Source of the DNA: Datnioides undecimradiatus
Lineage: Eukaryota; Chordata; Actinopteri; Lobotiformes; Datnioididae
Assembly: GCA_008933995.1 (NCBI GenBank)
Contig: WARS01000048.1
Span: 6,606,938-6,670,937, forward strand
Length of the DNA stretch: 64,000 bases
Direction: 5' to 3'
Shown here one piece after another: positions 28,696-37,678 of this stretch. The translations under genes and the position numbers were made by a program. Under the pieces are notes generated by a model. That model had not been told where the DNA came from and ran no database searches. It saw only the letters and a program-made list of their open reading frames with translations. The stretch's first letter is position 1. Each line of letters opens with the position of its first letter.

Positions 28696-31600
28696 GATAA
28701 ATGGACACATACTGATTAAATAACCATAAACAGTTGCAAGGAACATACACTTAGATTCAAACGCCAGCATGTTTGTGTTAATGAACCCTGTCACGTGAGC
28801 TCCCCTTACGGAACATGCGAGACAAACGTGAAGCATGTGAGGCAAACATGCGATACAAACACCCTCACCAAATGCTTTAAAATACCCAAGATCTCCATCA
28901 TGTATGGACGAGGGTAAACAAGAAGAAAAACACAAACACGAGAAATGATGCAGCAGACTGGTGTTGAACTACAGAAGTGTCACTGTGACCAAGGAGGAGC
29001 TGGCAGCAGTGCAGAGATGAGCAGGATCAACAACATGTCACAGTGTCGTGTCATGTGGACGGTGCACAATCCTCTGAGCTGCTGGAACTTCTGACACAAC
29101 TGACGCTCTGAGCCAAATTATGGTTTTGCCGCGATGCGCCCTGCGAGCCAAACCAGCAGTCATTTCCAGTGCAGCTTCACTTAGTGAGTCCCAACTTGCT
29201 CTGCGCTGCTCAAGCACACACAGTCTTGCTCTGCCGCTACTGCCTGGGGTTGGGGGTTAGATTCCCACTGACCGCAAGCTCAAAATTGCATTTTATGGTA
29301 TCCCAGGGCTCCAAGAATGAAAGCATGAGCCCATTAGCGTATGTAATGATGTTGTTGTTTTGTTTTTCGGTCTTAGCTCTGGCCAGCAGTCTGGCTGTCT
29401 ACGAAGACATCGAGTTAATTGCAGTGATCTGGAGCTGGTGGCGGCATAACAACGGCGTGAAGCAGGGCAGGAACACGAGTGGTGAGATGACGCACACAGG
29501 TGGTAAACAAACCCCCACTTTGACCAGATCACCTAAACCACTAAGGCAGAATTTACGCTGAGAGTCGGTGCACCTGAATTGTCAGCGGAGTAGGGAAACT
29601 GTTTGCTCTCACTGCTTCGGTAATGTGCCGTAAATTAGACCGCAAACGGTAATTAAAGGACAGATTGTGATCAATCCTTGCTGCTCTGCGCTGGTCACCT
29701 GCTTGTTTTTAAAGCTTTGAATGGTCAGACTCCCGACAACTATATTTGCACTTTGCTGACTCCTTATGAGCCTGATCCAAGATCTCTTTAAAAAGGTTCT
29801 TTAAAAGTCATTCATTTCGCTTGATGGTTTGTTTGCGCCCTGCTGCTTCCTATATGAGACTCCTTCCTTGAAATGACCCAGATGCCAAAATATCAGTGGT
29901 GTGCTACCCTAACCCAAAATAATAATGGCCACAACTTGGAAAATAAAACCCTGATTGTGGAAAAAAAACAATTAACCTTCCTCAAAAATAGTCAGAACAG
30001 ATGAGTCCTCCTTACTTCAGCGGTGCAGACAGAGCCACTTCCCTCAGCAAAACAGACAGCAATGCACTACAGAAGTGATGTTACATAAACTGCTCTGCTG
30101 CAGATACATCTGATGAGCATTTCCTCAACCTCTGTAAAGCACACTGGCACAGCGCTGTGAGAAAAAGCAGCACAGAGGAGCACTTACAGCTCAACCGGCT
30201 TTATAAAGCACAGAAATGCATGGACCTGTTGTGTAGACATGGTTTTAAAGAATCGGTGGCTCTTATCCTACAACTGGCACAAGCAGAAAAACCGAACTCT
30301 TACACCAAAGTGTGTGACATTAAAAGAGTACGACAGGTGCATGAGACACAGCGGAAGACGTCGCTGTAGCTTCGCTGCACAGCTGATGTGTAGACAAACA
30401 GAGCAGCACTTCAAAGATGTAAACTGACAGAACGGTCTCTGCACTCGACTGGCCACCGCCCTGAGCATCACAGCATCCTGACTGAGCAGCTTCACTTCAA
30501 AAGTTCAGTTTATCGCCCAGACTTACTGTGACTGACAGCCCCAACGCAGCTCAGCGATAAGAAAAGGATACACTTTGATGGCTCCTGACTTTGTCCCGAT
30601 GGCCATGAGCTGCAGCTTGGGGTCAAAGGCCAGAGCGCTGGGCTGATGAGGGAAGCCATGCTCCACGGTCTAAACACAGACAGAGCGAAGGAGTGAGAAA
30701 GACAAAACACATGAGAGACTGATGAAGAGATGACAGATGAAAGAGGACAATGAAAACACACACACTTTTTGACACGGCCTCCTCAAACACCTTGCTCGGT
30801 CTGACTGTGCAGTCAGTGAGGCGTCTAAAAAAGGGAGGGCTCCCTTAATAAAGTTAGAGGAAAGTTCTTTAAAAGCACTGATGGCTGCAGCGCGGCTTTA
30901 TTAGAACACTCTGCAGACTGTGTAATGGGATTAACATCAAATCACAACTTTTCCTTCTGCCCGTGTCGCGAGAAGGCGAGACAGCTGGGGAAACATTTAG
31001 ATCTGCAGAGGGGGAAAAAAACAAAAAACAAAAAACAGAAACTTTGTAGGTACAATAACCTATTTCAAAAAGGTCGATCCTGACCGGGCTCTGTGATGGA
31101 GAAACTTGGAAATGACTCATTTGGCTTGGAAATCAGATTTGAGGTAAAACATTAACTCTTTGTTCTTTTAAAGTATAACACACACTCACATCAAAGCAAC
31201 ACTCCTGTAGAGAGACCACCTCAGTGATGGTTGTGGCAGCTGGTGCCAAAGCTTGTGCTGTTGTCACAGTGCGACAAACAGTTTGTGGACTTAAGACTCG
31301 ATGCCCCACTCAGTGAACCTGAATATTCACCATTTCAGTGTCGAACTACCAACTGATATCTAAATTCAAAACTGATGTCATGGAAATTTATCCCCAACGA
31401 CCAGGAAAATTCATTCATCTGAAAATGTTTTCATGAAAAACACCATAAATCTGCAGGTTCTAGAGGAATTTGCTGTTTTTCTTTGTCATATACGATATTA
31501 AATAACATGTCCGTGGGTTTTGGGACTCCTGGGTGGATAAAACAAGCGATCTGAAAGTGTCACTTTGTGAATGCCTGAGGGACACTTTCAGCTTTTTTTG

Positions 31601-33325
31601 ACGTTTAATAAATCAAACCAATAAAGAATTACTGGCAAATGAATTCAACCAAGAAAAGATGCCAGATGAAGTCTGACTTCACGTCTAAGGGTTTGCACCA
31701 TTGTGAGAAGAGCTCGCCTTATTTTGCTGCCACTTGCCTTCGGTTGTCGTCTCAACTGTTTGCTCTCATTAAATGAAAGTGATTGAGATCACGTTTGTGG
31801 CTTAAACTGGAATCTGCAACTTTCCACACGTTTACACATTTTTGTTGTTTGTTAAGGCAAATACAACTGGAATGATGGTTTAGGAATGTGATCCCTTCTC
31901 ATAGCACTCATTAGAAAACATATACCATTATGAGTTATCGCAGGGTCCCAGGGTTATCTGAGGTGTTCGATGGCCTTCACTGGGACTGTTAACGAGGACA
32001 AGTGTGATGCTCCTGTCGGCCACGATGAGCTCATCTGCCTGTGATTGTGAGTTTTTACTAAAACAGTCTCAAATAATCAATGTATTTTTCAAGTCAGCAC
32101 TAACCTTAGCAGATCACTGGGTACAATACTGATGCTTTTAGAGCACCACGCAAGTTCAAGGACTTATTTAATTAAAAAAAAAAAAAAAAAACAACAACTT
32201 CTCAGTCAGGCTGTAGATTTATCAACTGTGGTGTGAAAGAAAAAGCATTTTTTTGTGATTTCTTCACATTTCCACTGCACTGCTCTGCAATGCATTTCTG
32301 AGTAATCCTGTTGAGCACATCTCGTCATGCAGAGTGGCTTTCAACATCAAAAACTTTGGTCAGCCCTGCTCTCTAGGACACTCTGCTCTACTTTTTGAGC
32401 GATGACACTGCCAGACGGACTGACAGACAGTGGCCTCACCTAACCTGGGTTCAAGGCCACAGCAGAGCTCAAACTCCCTTTGCTTAGCAGTCTATGCAAG
32501 TGCAGCACATAGACCCTGTTGTTGCAGCTCCCACCAGTTAATGTGACAACATGCAGCTCAGTGAGCGAACAGACCTCAGCAGTGGTCAGTGAAGGCAGAT
32601 CATGTTAACTAAGGCTTCAGGAAGTTAAGGTTTTACTGTACATCTACCAGTTTACATCCATGTGGATGCCAGAGCTGTGTGGCGTGAAACCTGACACTGC
32701 CTGCGTGAGAGCTACAACAGTTTAAACTGTCACCACGCTGACAGCCATCTTGATCAATATCTGAATGTGGGTCACATGAAGCATCAAAGTGCTGCAGCAC
32801 AAACTCAAACTAATCTCATTAATGTGACATAATCTGACATAATCCGTTGTAAGTGGTTAATTTACAGCCATGTTTGTTTTGAAGTAGAAGTTTTTGTTTG
32901 TTTGTGTTTGCATGCTACTGTTGTTTTTTCCACTTTTAACGCGGGCCTCGTTCAAGCCAATTAACACGCCATGAAAACAACTGAACCACACGCACGCGCG
33001 CACACACGCGCGCACGGACACACATCAACAAAGCGTCCATCAGCGGCAGTTCCCAGCTCGTTTCTGCGTCCAGCTGGAAGCTGCCACAGACACAGAGGAG
33101 CGGCCGGGGACAAATGCTGCAGGGTGCTCGACCTAAACCATGGTCCCGTTTTGAGATAGATAGTTTGAGGAGCAGCACGGGAGGAGAGAAGAGGAGGAGG
33201 AGGAAACCCTGTCTCCCTCCCTCTCCTCCGTCCCGTTACTTTACCTTGTTGAAGGCGAAAAGCTCCTGTTTTATCTTCTCTCTCTGCGGGTCGGTGCCCT
33301 GCCGACGAAACCTAAACTTCATCAT
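6342..33325 (-). CDS. llgl1: llgl1: Lethal giant larvae homologue 1, complete, 23 coding exons
   Basis: This is a cortical scaffold of basolateral polarity that binds Par6/aPKC, myosin II and SNARE proteins. Exons in transcript order: 33245-33325, 30572-30669, 20624-20705, 20361-20521, 20034-20180, 17114-17276, 16777-16912, 16354-16408, 15961-16115, 15615-15835, 14218-14285, 12793-12967, 11617-11721, 10048-10340, 9719-9869, 9508-9646, 9075-9388, 8785-8976, 8604-8676, 8330-8444, 7995-8059, 6518-6653, 6342-6420. All have GT-AG borders and matching phases; they total 3204 nt, or 1067 residues plus a stop (human LLGL1, as I recall, is about 1064). The protein starts [17 protein letters not shown] with a good Kozak context (A at -3) and ends GILIN. 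LLGL1 is preferred over LLGL2 because of segments such as [19 protein letters not shown] and the adjacent myo15a. Splice sites were read by eye; single junctions could shift at tandem AGs. Confidence 0.96.
8330..14285 (-). CDS. llgl1: llgl1 exons 11-20: second propeller, aPKC-target cluster
   Basis: Residues 434 to about 975. Exon 12 (12793-12967) carries the [13 protein letters not shown] repeat followed by an acidic insert, [13 protein letters not shown], at residues 489-501. Exon 14 encodes [19 protein letters not shown] and [11 protein letters not shown]. Exon 15 (9719-9869) encodes the polybasic segment [20 protein letters not shown]. By alignment from memory with human S655/S659/S663, the aPKC serines are S667, S671 and S675; their phosphorylation releases Lgl from the membrane. 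Exons 17-18 hold the highly conserved [29 protein letters not shown] and [20 protein letters not shown] segments. The family forms a second propeller with this serine-rich loop projecting from it. Confidence 0.94.
13560..13860. repeat. Dispersed repeat, copy A (related to 56.1 kb)
   Basis: The block CCAAAGTGATTCCAATTCAT, continuing CCTCTGAGGAACATGACCGT (from 13686), pairs with a similar block at about 56091. It is preceded by a palindrome-like TGCTAACATGCTGATGTTTA motif. From memory this is a widespread intronic repeat of percomorph fishes. It lies in the llgl1 intron between exons 11 and 12. Confidence 0.5.
15615..33325 (-). CDS. llgl1: llgl1 exons 1-10: N-terminal WD40 propeller
   Basis: Residues 1-433. 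The block holds the Lgl signature N-terminus, the first WD-like repeats ([38 protein letters not shown]), the PDDYRCGK segment (exon 6), a [16 protein letters not shown] junction across exons 7-8, and the conserved [15 protein letters not shown] stretch in exon 10. In the family this forms the first of two seven-bladed propellers. Exons 1 and 2 are isolated from the rest by introns of 2.6 and 9.9 kb. Exon 7 has tandem CAG acceptors at 16910-16915. Exon 10 ends in a short CA run that encodes QHTHG directly before its donor. Confidence 0.94.
16705..16753. repeat. (GT)n microsatellite next to llgl1 exon 7
   Basis: About 49 nt on the plus strand, (AC)n in the transcript, starting about 23 nt downstream of the exon 7 donor. 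A CA-rich tract (16925-16951) lies on the acceptor side of the same exon. Confidence 0.85.
17277..20033 (-). other. llgl1 intron 5, microsatellite-rich
   Basis: Exon 5 ends in AG and exon 6 starts CCTGCC, giving QRSLPDDY across the joint, so nothing coding is missing. Contains (CA)n at 18171-18198 and 18475-18515, (GT)n at 18344-18368 and near 19250-19268, and poly(T) at 19985-20003. No gene is recognised. Confidence 0.7.
20899..20927. repeat. (AAT)n trinucleotide tract
   Basis: About nine to ten AAT units in llgl1 intron 2, close to exon 3. Confidence 0.85.
22675..23164. mobile_element. MITE-like element with terminal inverted repeats
   Basis: The left end reads TTGGTCATTTTGGGAAAT (22675-22692); the right end (23148-23164), reverse-complemented, reads TTGACTTTTTGGGAAAT. 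This is an imperfect inverted repeat about 490 bp apart with no coding capacity between. An internal motif ATGCTAAGCTAAGCTAA is shared with 44851 onward. It matches, from memory, a short element very common in acanthomorph fish introns. The name and superfamily are not claimed. Confidence 0.65.
27770..27870. repeat. Dispersed repeat with TTTGGGTTTTGGAC core (copy 2 of 3)
   Basis: Shares the core and the downstream TTTTTTTGACATTTATAGACC segment with the copies near 31.5 and 35.1 kb. In llgl1 intron 2. Confidence 0.4.
30670..33244 (-). other. llgl1 intron 1, no gene seen
   Basis: Joins exon 1 (ends LFAFNK) to exon 2 (begins [10 protein letters not shown]), with donor GTAAAG and acceptor TTTAG. 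It contains a poly(A) tract near 32174-32190 and one copy of the GGGTTTTGG-containing dispersed repeat (about 31.5-31.6 kb). Nothing else is recognisable. Confidence 0.7.
31480..31640. repeat. Dispersed repeat with GGGTTTTGG core (copy 3 of 3)
   Basis: GGGTTTTGGGACTCCTGGGT, GATAAAACAAGCGATC and CTTTTTTTGACGTTTAATAA correspond to the same order of motifs as in the other two copies. In llgl1 intron 1. Confidence 0.4.
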
Positions 33326-33730
33326 CTTGGGGCCGGGCTGTGGGGGGAGGCGGAGGCCGGTGGGGGACAGAGAGGAAAGCACGGAGACAACAACCCAGGG
33401 TTTCTCGGCGGCAGGAGAGGCGGTGCGGAGGAATCGGACGATGCTAAGCTAGCTAACCGACTAGCCCATGCAGGCTGAAAGCGGGGTTGCGACGCTGCTG
33501 CTGCTGCTGCGGGCTGCGGCTCTCCTCCCTCCTCTCCCTCCTGGTGCTGTTTAGGTCGCGGTGGGTTTGACCACAGCCCCCTCCTCTTCCCGGTTCACAC
33601 GGACCCCGTTGTTGTTAACCAATGAGGGCGAAGAAATCTGCGAGCAATTACTGAGAAACGCCCACACATCCAAGCGCTGTGGAAGAGGGCACTCGGTTTG
33701 TAGCAAAGCGCGCACCGGGTGCACCTCCCG
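33326..33730 (-). promoter_or_regulatory. llgl1: llgl1 CpG-rich promoter and 5' UTR
   Basis: Sequence just upstream of the llgl1 start is GC- and CpG-rich, unlike the AT-rich flanks. It holds a pyrimidine/purine-rich block (33521-33545), a short CAG run in transcript sense (33494-33510) and a CCAAT box on the plus strand at 33619-33623, an orientation that NF-Y tolerates. No TATA box is evident. These are features of a broad, housekeeping-type promoter. The transcription start cannot be fixed from sequence; it is probably near 33.55 kb. A two-codon upstream ORF (ATG GGC TAG) lies at 33461-33469. Confidence 0.6.
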
Positions 33731-35090
33731 CTTAGATACGCCAGTAGAAGTCGATAAACGGCGAGTCCTTTATATTAAATGAAGCCAACAGACAGTAAAT
33801 GGCTCGTAAGAGTTAATAAAGGCAAAGCAAGTGAACTTGTTCACCTTCTATTGTTGAAATATTTGTTATATTTGACTGTAATTACAGTTAAACATTTTAG
33901 GATGACGTTAATTACGGGTTGTTTACTATGTTTCTTGGAAAAATGCTGAAAAATGTTTATAGGAAAGAGACGGACTGATCCTAAATATTCTCATTGTATT
34001 TGGTAAACTACTTTTACAACTTATTGATATTTGAAGCCTTTATTTATAAGTCCATCTAATTTGTCTTGTATTTATTTATTAACTTCACTTTCTCTGCAGT
34101 GATTTTGTTGTACTGTTAATAAAGTTCTTTAAAAAAATCAAACACATCAAAATAACTTGTGCTACAAACTTTAAGGCACAAAATTATTCACATGCATTAG
34201 TTATGTACAGCAGCTATTTACAAAACATATATACATTGTATAAATAATCATTTTAATTATAGTGCAAAGTCTTCAGTTGTGTGGCCATTAACCACCAGTG
34301 TGCCAGAAATGTGTTTCCACACATGTTTCCCCTGTGCTGTCATCCCCTGGATTTCATGACAGGGATGTAAATGAATTGAATTTGTGGCCTGTTCCTGTGG
34401 TTGCTTTTCATTTTAAATCTTAATGCAACTTTATTAAAAATAAAATTCTGCGGGTTCACAAATAATTTATGTAAGCTGATCTTGCATGTAGTGCCCAAGC
34501 CTTATGAAAAAAAAAAAAATCTATCATGCCAAACCACAAGCATCTGTTAATGGTGAAGGGAAGATAAGGTTATAGTTCAATTTGCCGGTTGTTATTGTGC
34601 ATTTCAGTTTCTTTGCATGGAGCCGGCGACAGCAGGGCTTCCCACTCTCAGTGGAAGACAGCATTTTAATTCAATGTTGCTGTTGGATCAAGGCTAATCA
34701 AATCACAGTTCTCCTGAAGTGGGCAAGTTAAGGTCAATTAAAAAGGCTTTATCCATTATAGTCTCAGTCCTACAAAGCAGCCATGGCAGACAAGAGCTTA
34801 AACTACAAAGGCTACAAAGGTCAAACTAAAAACAACAATCACTTCGCTCCACTGGCTCTCGTTTCTACTCCTTATATTGCATCATATTTGCATGTATGCA
34901 TTAACCTCAATGGTATGTGTGTGTACTGTATGTGCAAGGTACAGGTCTGTACTGACAGACCCAGTGTATGTGTCATGATAAATATACCTTTCCCTATGTG
35001 ATGCTCGTGCAGTGGGAATATATTTTATATCATTTAGATTCTTTTTAAGCAAAAACGCACCAAAATTCACTGTTTCCAGCTTCTGAAATG
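33731..35090. other. Intergenic DNA between myo15a 3' end and llgl1 promoter
   Basis: AT-rich and without conserved open frames. The myo15a stop (35453) and the llgl1 ATG (33325) are only 2.13 kb apart. No ALKBH5 exon, the gene I recall between MYO15A and LLGL1 in mammals, could be found here on either strand. Confidence 0.6.
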
Positions 35091-35270
35091 TCAGTGTTTG
35101 CTGGATTTATTCCTTTTCTGTGACAGTAAGTTAATAATTATATTTGGGTTTTGGACTGTTGGTTGGACAAAATGAGCCATTTATGGCTCTTGACAACTTT
35201 GGCTGTGGGGAACTGTGATTTTCATGTCACTCGTCAACAGACTGAACTATAAATTGAGAGGGTAATTGTC
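35060..35270. repeat. Dispersed repeat with TTTGGGTTTTGGACTG core (copy 1 of 3)
   Basis: Core TATTTGGGTTTTGGACTGTT followed by GGTTGGACAAAATGAGCC. Related copies lie near 27770-27870 (TTTGGGTTTTGGACATGA) and 31510-31640 (GGGTTTTGGGACTC, GGATAAAACAAGCG). It overlaps the only nearby polyadenylation signal of myo15a. Confidence 0.5.
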
Positions 35271-35452
35271 AGTTGTGGCCTTAACTGAGTGCACTTGTCA
35301 TCAACATCATCACAATACATTCATCACATTACAGAAACATAACCCTCACATATGAAAATATGAAAATATTCTATTTTTAAAATAGAGGTAGATACAGTGC
35401 ATTAATGAGGCATAAAGTGTCATTTCTCTGTACGTGCATGTGCATGTTCGTG
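35091..35452 (-). other. myo15a: Probable myo15a 3' UTR
   Basis: About 360 nt from the stop to the expected cleavage site below AATAAA at 35106-35111. It is AT-rich and its distal half overlaps a dispersed repeat, read here antisense. Inferred from signal spacing only. Confidence 0.45.
35106..35111 (-). terminator. Candidate myo15a polyadenylation signal AATAAA
   Basis: This is the first minus-strand AATAAA after the myo15a stop (about 340 nt downstream); I see no closer AATAAA or ATTAAA. It lies inside a dispersed-repeat copy (35060-35270), so the gene may use a repeat-derived signal. Confidence 0.45.
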
Positions 35453-35686
35453 CTACAGAAGGGTAATTTCACTTGGTGGCAAAGTGAGTCTCTTTTCTCG
35501 GACTGACAACATGTTCTCCATGTGCATGGCAATGACTCGGCACAGCTCCAGGCCCTGGAAAACATACACACACACACACACGCACACACAAAACATACAT
35601 TAACAGCATGGCTTTTAAAGTGAGTGAAATGCACTGAGGAAATGTCATTTTATTACTTGTATCAACTCTCTCTGTGTCACACACAA

Positions 35687-35728
<42 letters not shown>

Positions 35729-35872
35729 GCTCCAGCTGCAGCTGTGTGATGCGCTGGTTGAGCAGGTCTCCTATCATGATCTCCACATAGGGATAACTGG
35801 AGCCTGATGTTGGTCTCTGGGTGCGAGTTGACTGGACTTCCTTTAGAGGGAAACGTACCATGGCCTCCTAAT

Positions 35873-35910
<38 letters not shown>

Positions 35911-37678
35911 TAAAACCAAATATATGAATTAATAAAACAATTAAAATGTAGAATACAAACGTGGCTTGCCAAACATATGAACATACTCTGAGAGACACAT
36001 ATTTAAAGTCACACATATAAGATATAGAACAGACGCTTCCTCTTATATAGATGAAGAAGAAAGCAAACAAGATAAACAGCAGAGGGAGCCAAATACTTTG
36101 TTTTTTTTTTGTTTTTGGTTTTTTTTTCAGTTGTTTGCTTTTGTCAAACCTTAAATAAATACTAATCCTGCTTCAAAGTTATATCACCACACATGTTTCG
36201 CAGCCCGATGTCACATTTCACCAGCTGCTCCTGGAATTTGAAGCGTGCATCACCACGCAGACCGGATGTGTGTTTGAGTGGATGCTTTCATTTGAACGTG
36301 CGACTGTGCGTCTGTGACATACATGAGTGTCCTTGTTGAGAAAGTGCAGCCCGTTCAGGTTCACAGCCAGGATGCAGGGGGCTTGGATGGCGGCGGAGCT
36401 GCAGCTCTGGATGTAGAAGAAGGAGGAGCCAAACATGGGGAAGGCACTGACCAGACCTGGGCATAAAACACACACACACGGACACACTTACAGTCAATTT
36501 TAATATGATAAACAATTCAAGCCAAGACACACCAGGCCAAGCACGAACATGAAAATTACTTTCAAATCCAATTTTCTAAGACCTACTTTGCTGGCACAGC
36601 TGGTCTTTTTGCACTGACAGATACTCATACAGTTTCTTACCGAGGAACTGTGCTCGAGCCTGGTGCGGGTTTAAGGGCTGCACCTGCTGCATGTGTTGAG
36701 TTGTCATATTCAGCCACGGCTGTGAGCCCTGTTTTCCGTAGAAGGGTGGGGGGACGCACTCCTGCACCTCGCGGCTAAAGACGCACACACCCATAAGAAA
36801 CCAAGTGATACCTCAGAGGCAGCAGTTATACAATATATACAAGTCATCAAAGTCATGTTTACGTCATAAGCATTTGTGTGTCTGTACAGGTTCAGCTGTG
36901 TGACACTAAATGATAAAGGCCACAGCACTGACACCTCTAGTTAGGGGCAAAAAGTGGGTATTCATGATACTGTGACATGTCCAACAAATGGCTCTTTGTA
37001 ACCGGTATGTGAATGCCTCAGTATATTTACAGGGTAGGCAGGTAGATGGTGTCCTTGGCACGGTGCTGTAGGGCAGCCAGTCTGGCGATCTGCTGCAGAT
37101 GCTGTTCGCTGGCCTTGCCCTGAGGAATCACACTCAGCAAGGCCTTCAGGTAGTCTGGCAACACCTTAAACAGAGCAGAGTTGAGACAGCGTTTATTTTG
37201 TTCGATGTCACAGATCATTGTGACAGAAAATGTAAAACCCCGACTCACCCTCTTTGTAAGTCTGTGCTAAAGAAAAGAGTGAATCACTGTAAAACCAGCC
37301 ACAGTAGACATGAGCAGTTCTTTAGTTGATACAGCAGATCTTTACCTGATTGTAGTGCATGGTGACGTAGAGCTCGTTGTCCAGTTTGAGAGCCAGACTC
37401 CATATTACTCTCCTGAACCACAGACTGTAGTTGGCGTCAACCGGCTCTGCCTCCGTCGCAATGTCCAGGATGTACTCACGCTTGTTTAGGGGACGCACAT
37501 TCTGACCTACACAGACACACACTTTAGTTATTCCCCTGTTTATCTGTTGTGTGTCGCTGTGTGTCAAGAAGTCCTTGTTACCTCTGTGTGTGACCAAAAA
37601 GACGGCATATTCATCCAAAGCCTCCGCCCTGTGGAGTCCCATCTCATAGCAAAGCTCCTCGATGACATCCAAAGCAAC
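35453..37678 (-). CDS. myo15a: myo15a C-terminal FERM domain, PDZ ligand and stop (7 exons)
   Basis: Exons 37582-37678, 37346-37506, 37031-37164, 36641-36774, 36323-36456, 35727-35867 and 35453-35554. They encode [116 protein letters not shown] and the end [28 protein letters not shown], stop TAG at 35453-35455. The tail ITLL is the class I PDZ ligand that binds whirlin in mammals. Exon 35727-35867 (47 codons, phase 0-0) is flanked on both sides by (CA)18 microsatellites. Confidence 0.96.

Larger units (their letters stand above)
20706..30571 (-). other. llgl1 intron 2 (9.9 kb), repeat-rich
   Basis: No exon that fits the llgl1 reading frame lies here: exon 2 ends AAAGT and exon 3 begins CTACGGGG, which together give KVYG without a gap. 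The intron holds many CA/TG microsatellites (for example 21576-21612, 21761-21796, 24961-24989, 26409-26438, 26519-26541, 27503-27530, 28669-28695), an (AAT)n at 20899-20927, a G run near 25535, a C run near 27051, a terminal-inverted-repeat element at 22675-23164 and a repeat copy near 27.8 kb. Open frames here mostly translate CA repeats or show no conserved motif. Enhancers may be present but cannot be recognised by eye. Confidence 0.7.

Noticed and set aside
30157-30369. Plus-strand 70-codon open frame in llgl1 intron 2
   Set aside because: No recognisable motif, no splice partners and no promoter context; consistent with chance.
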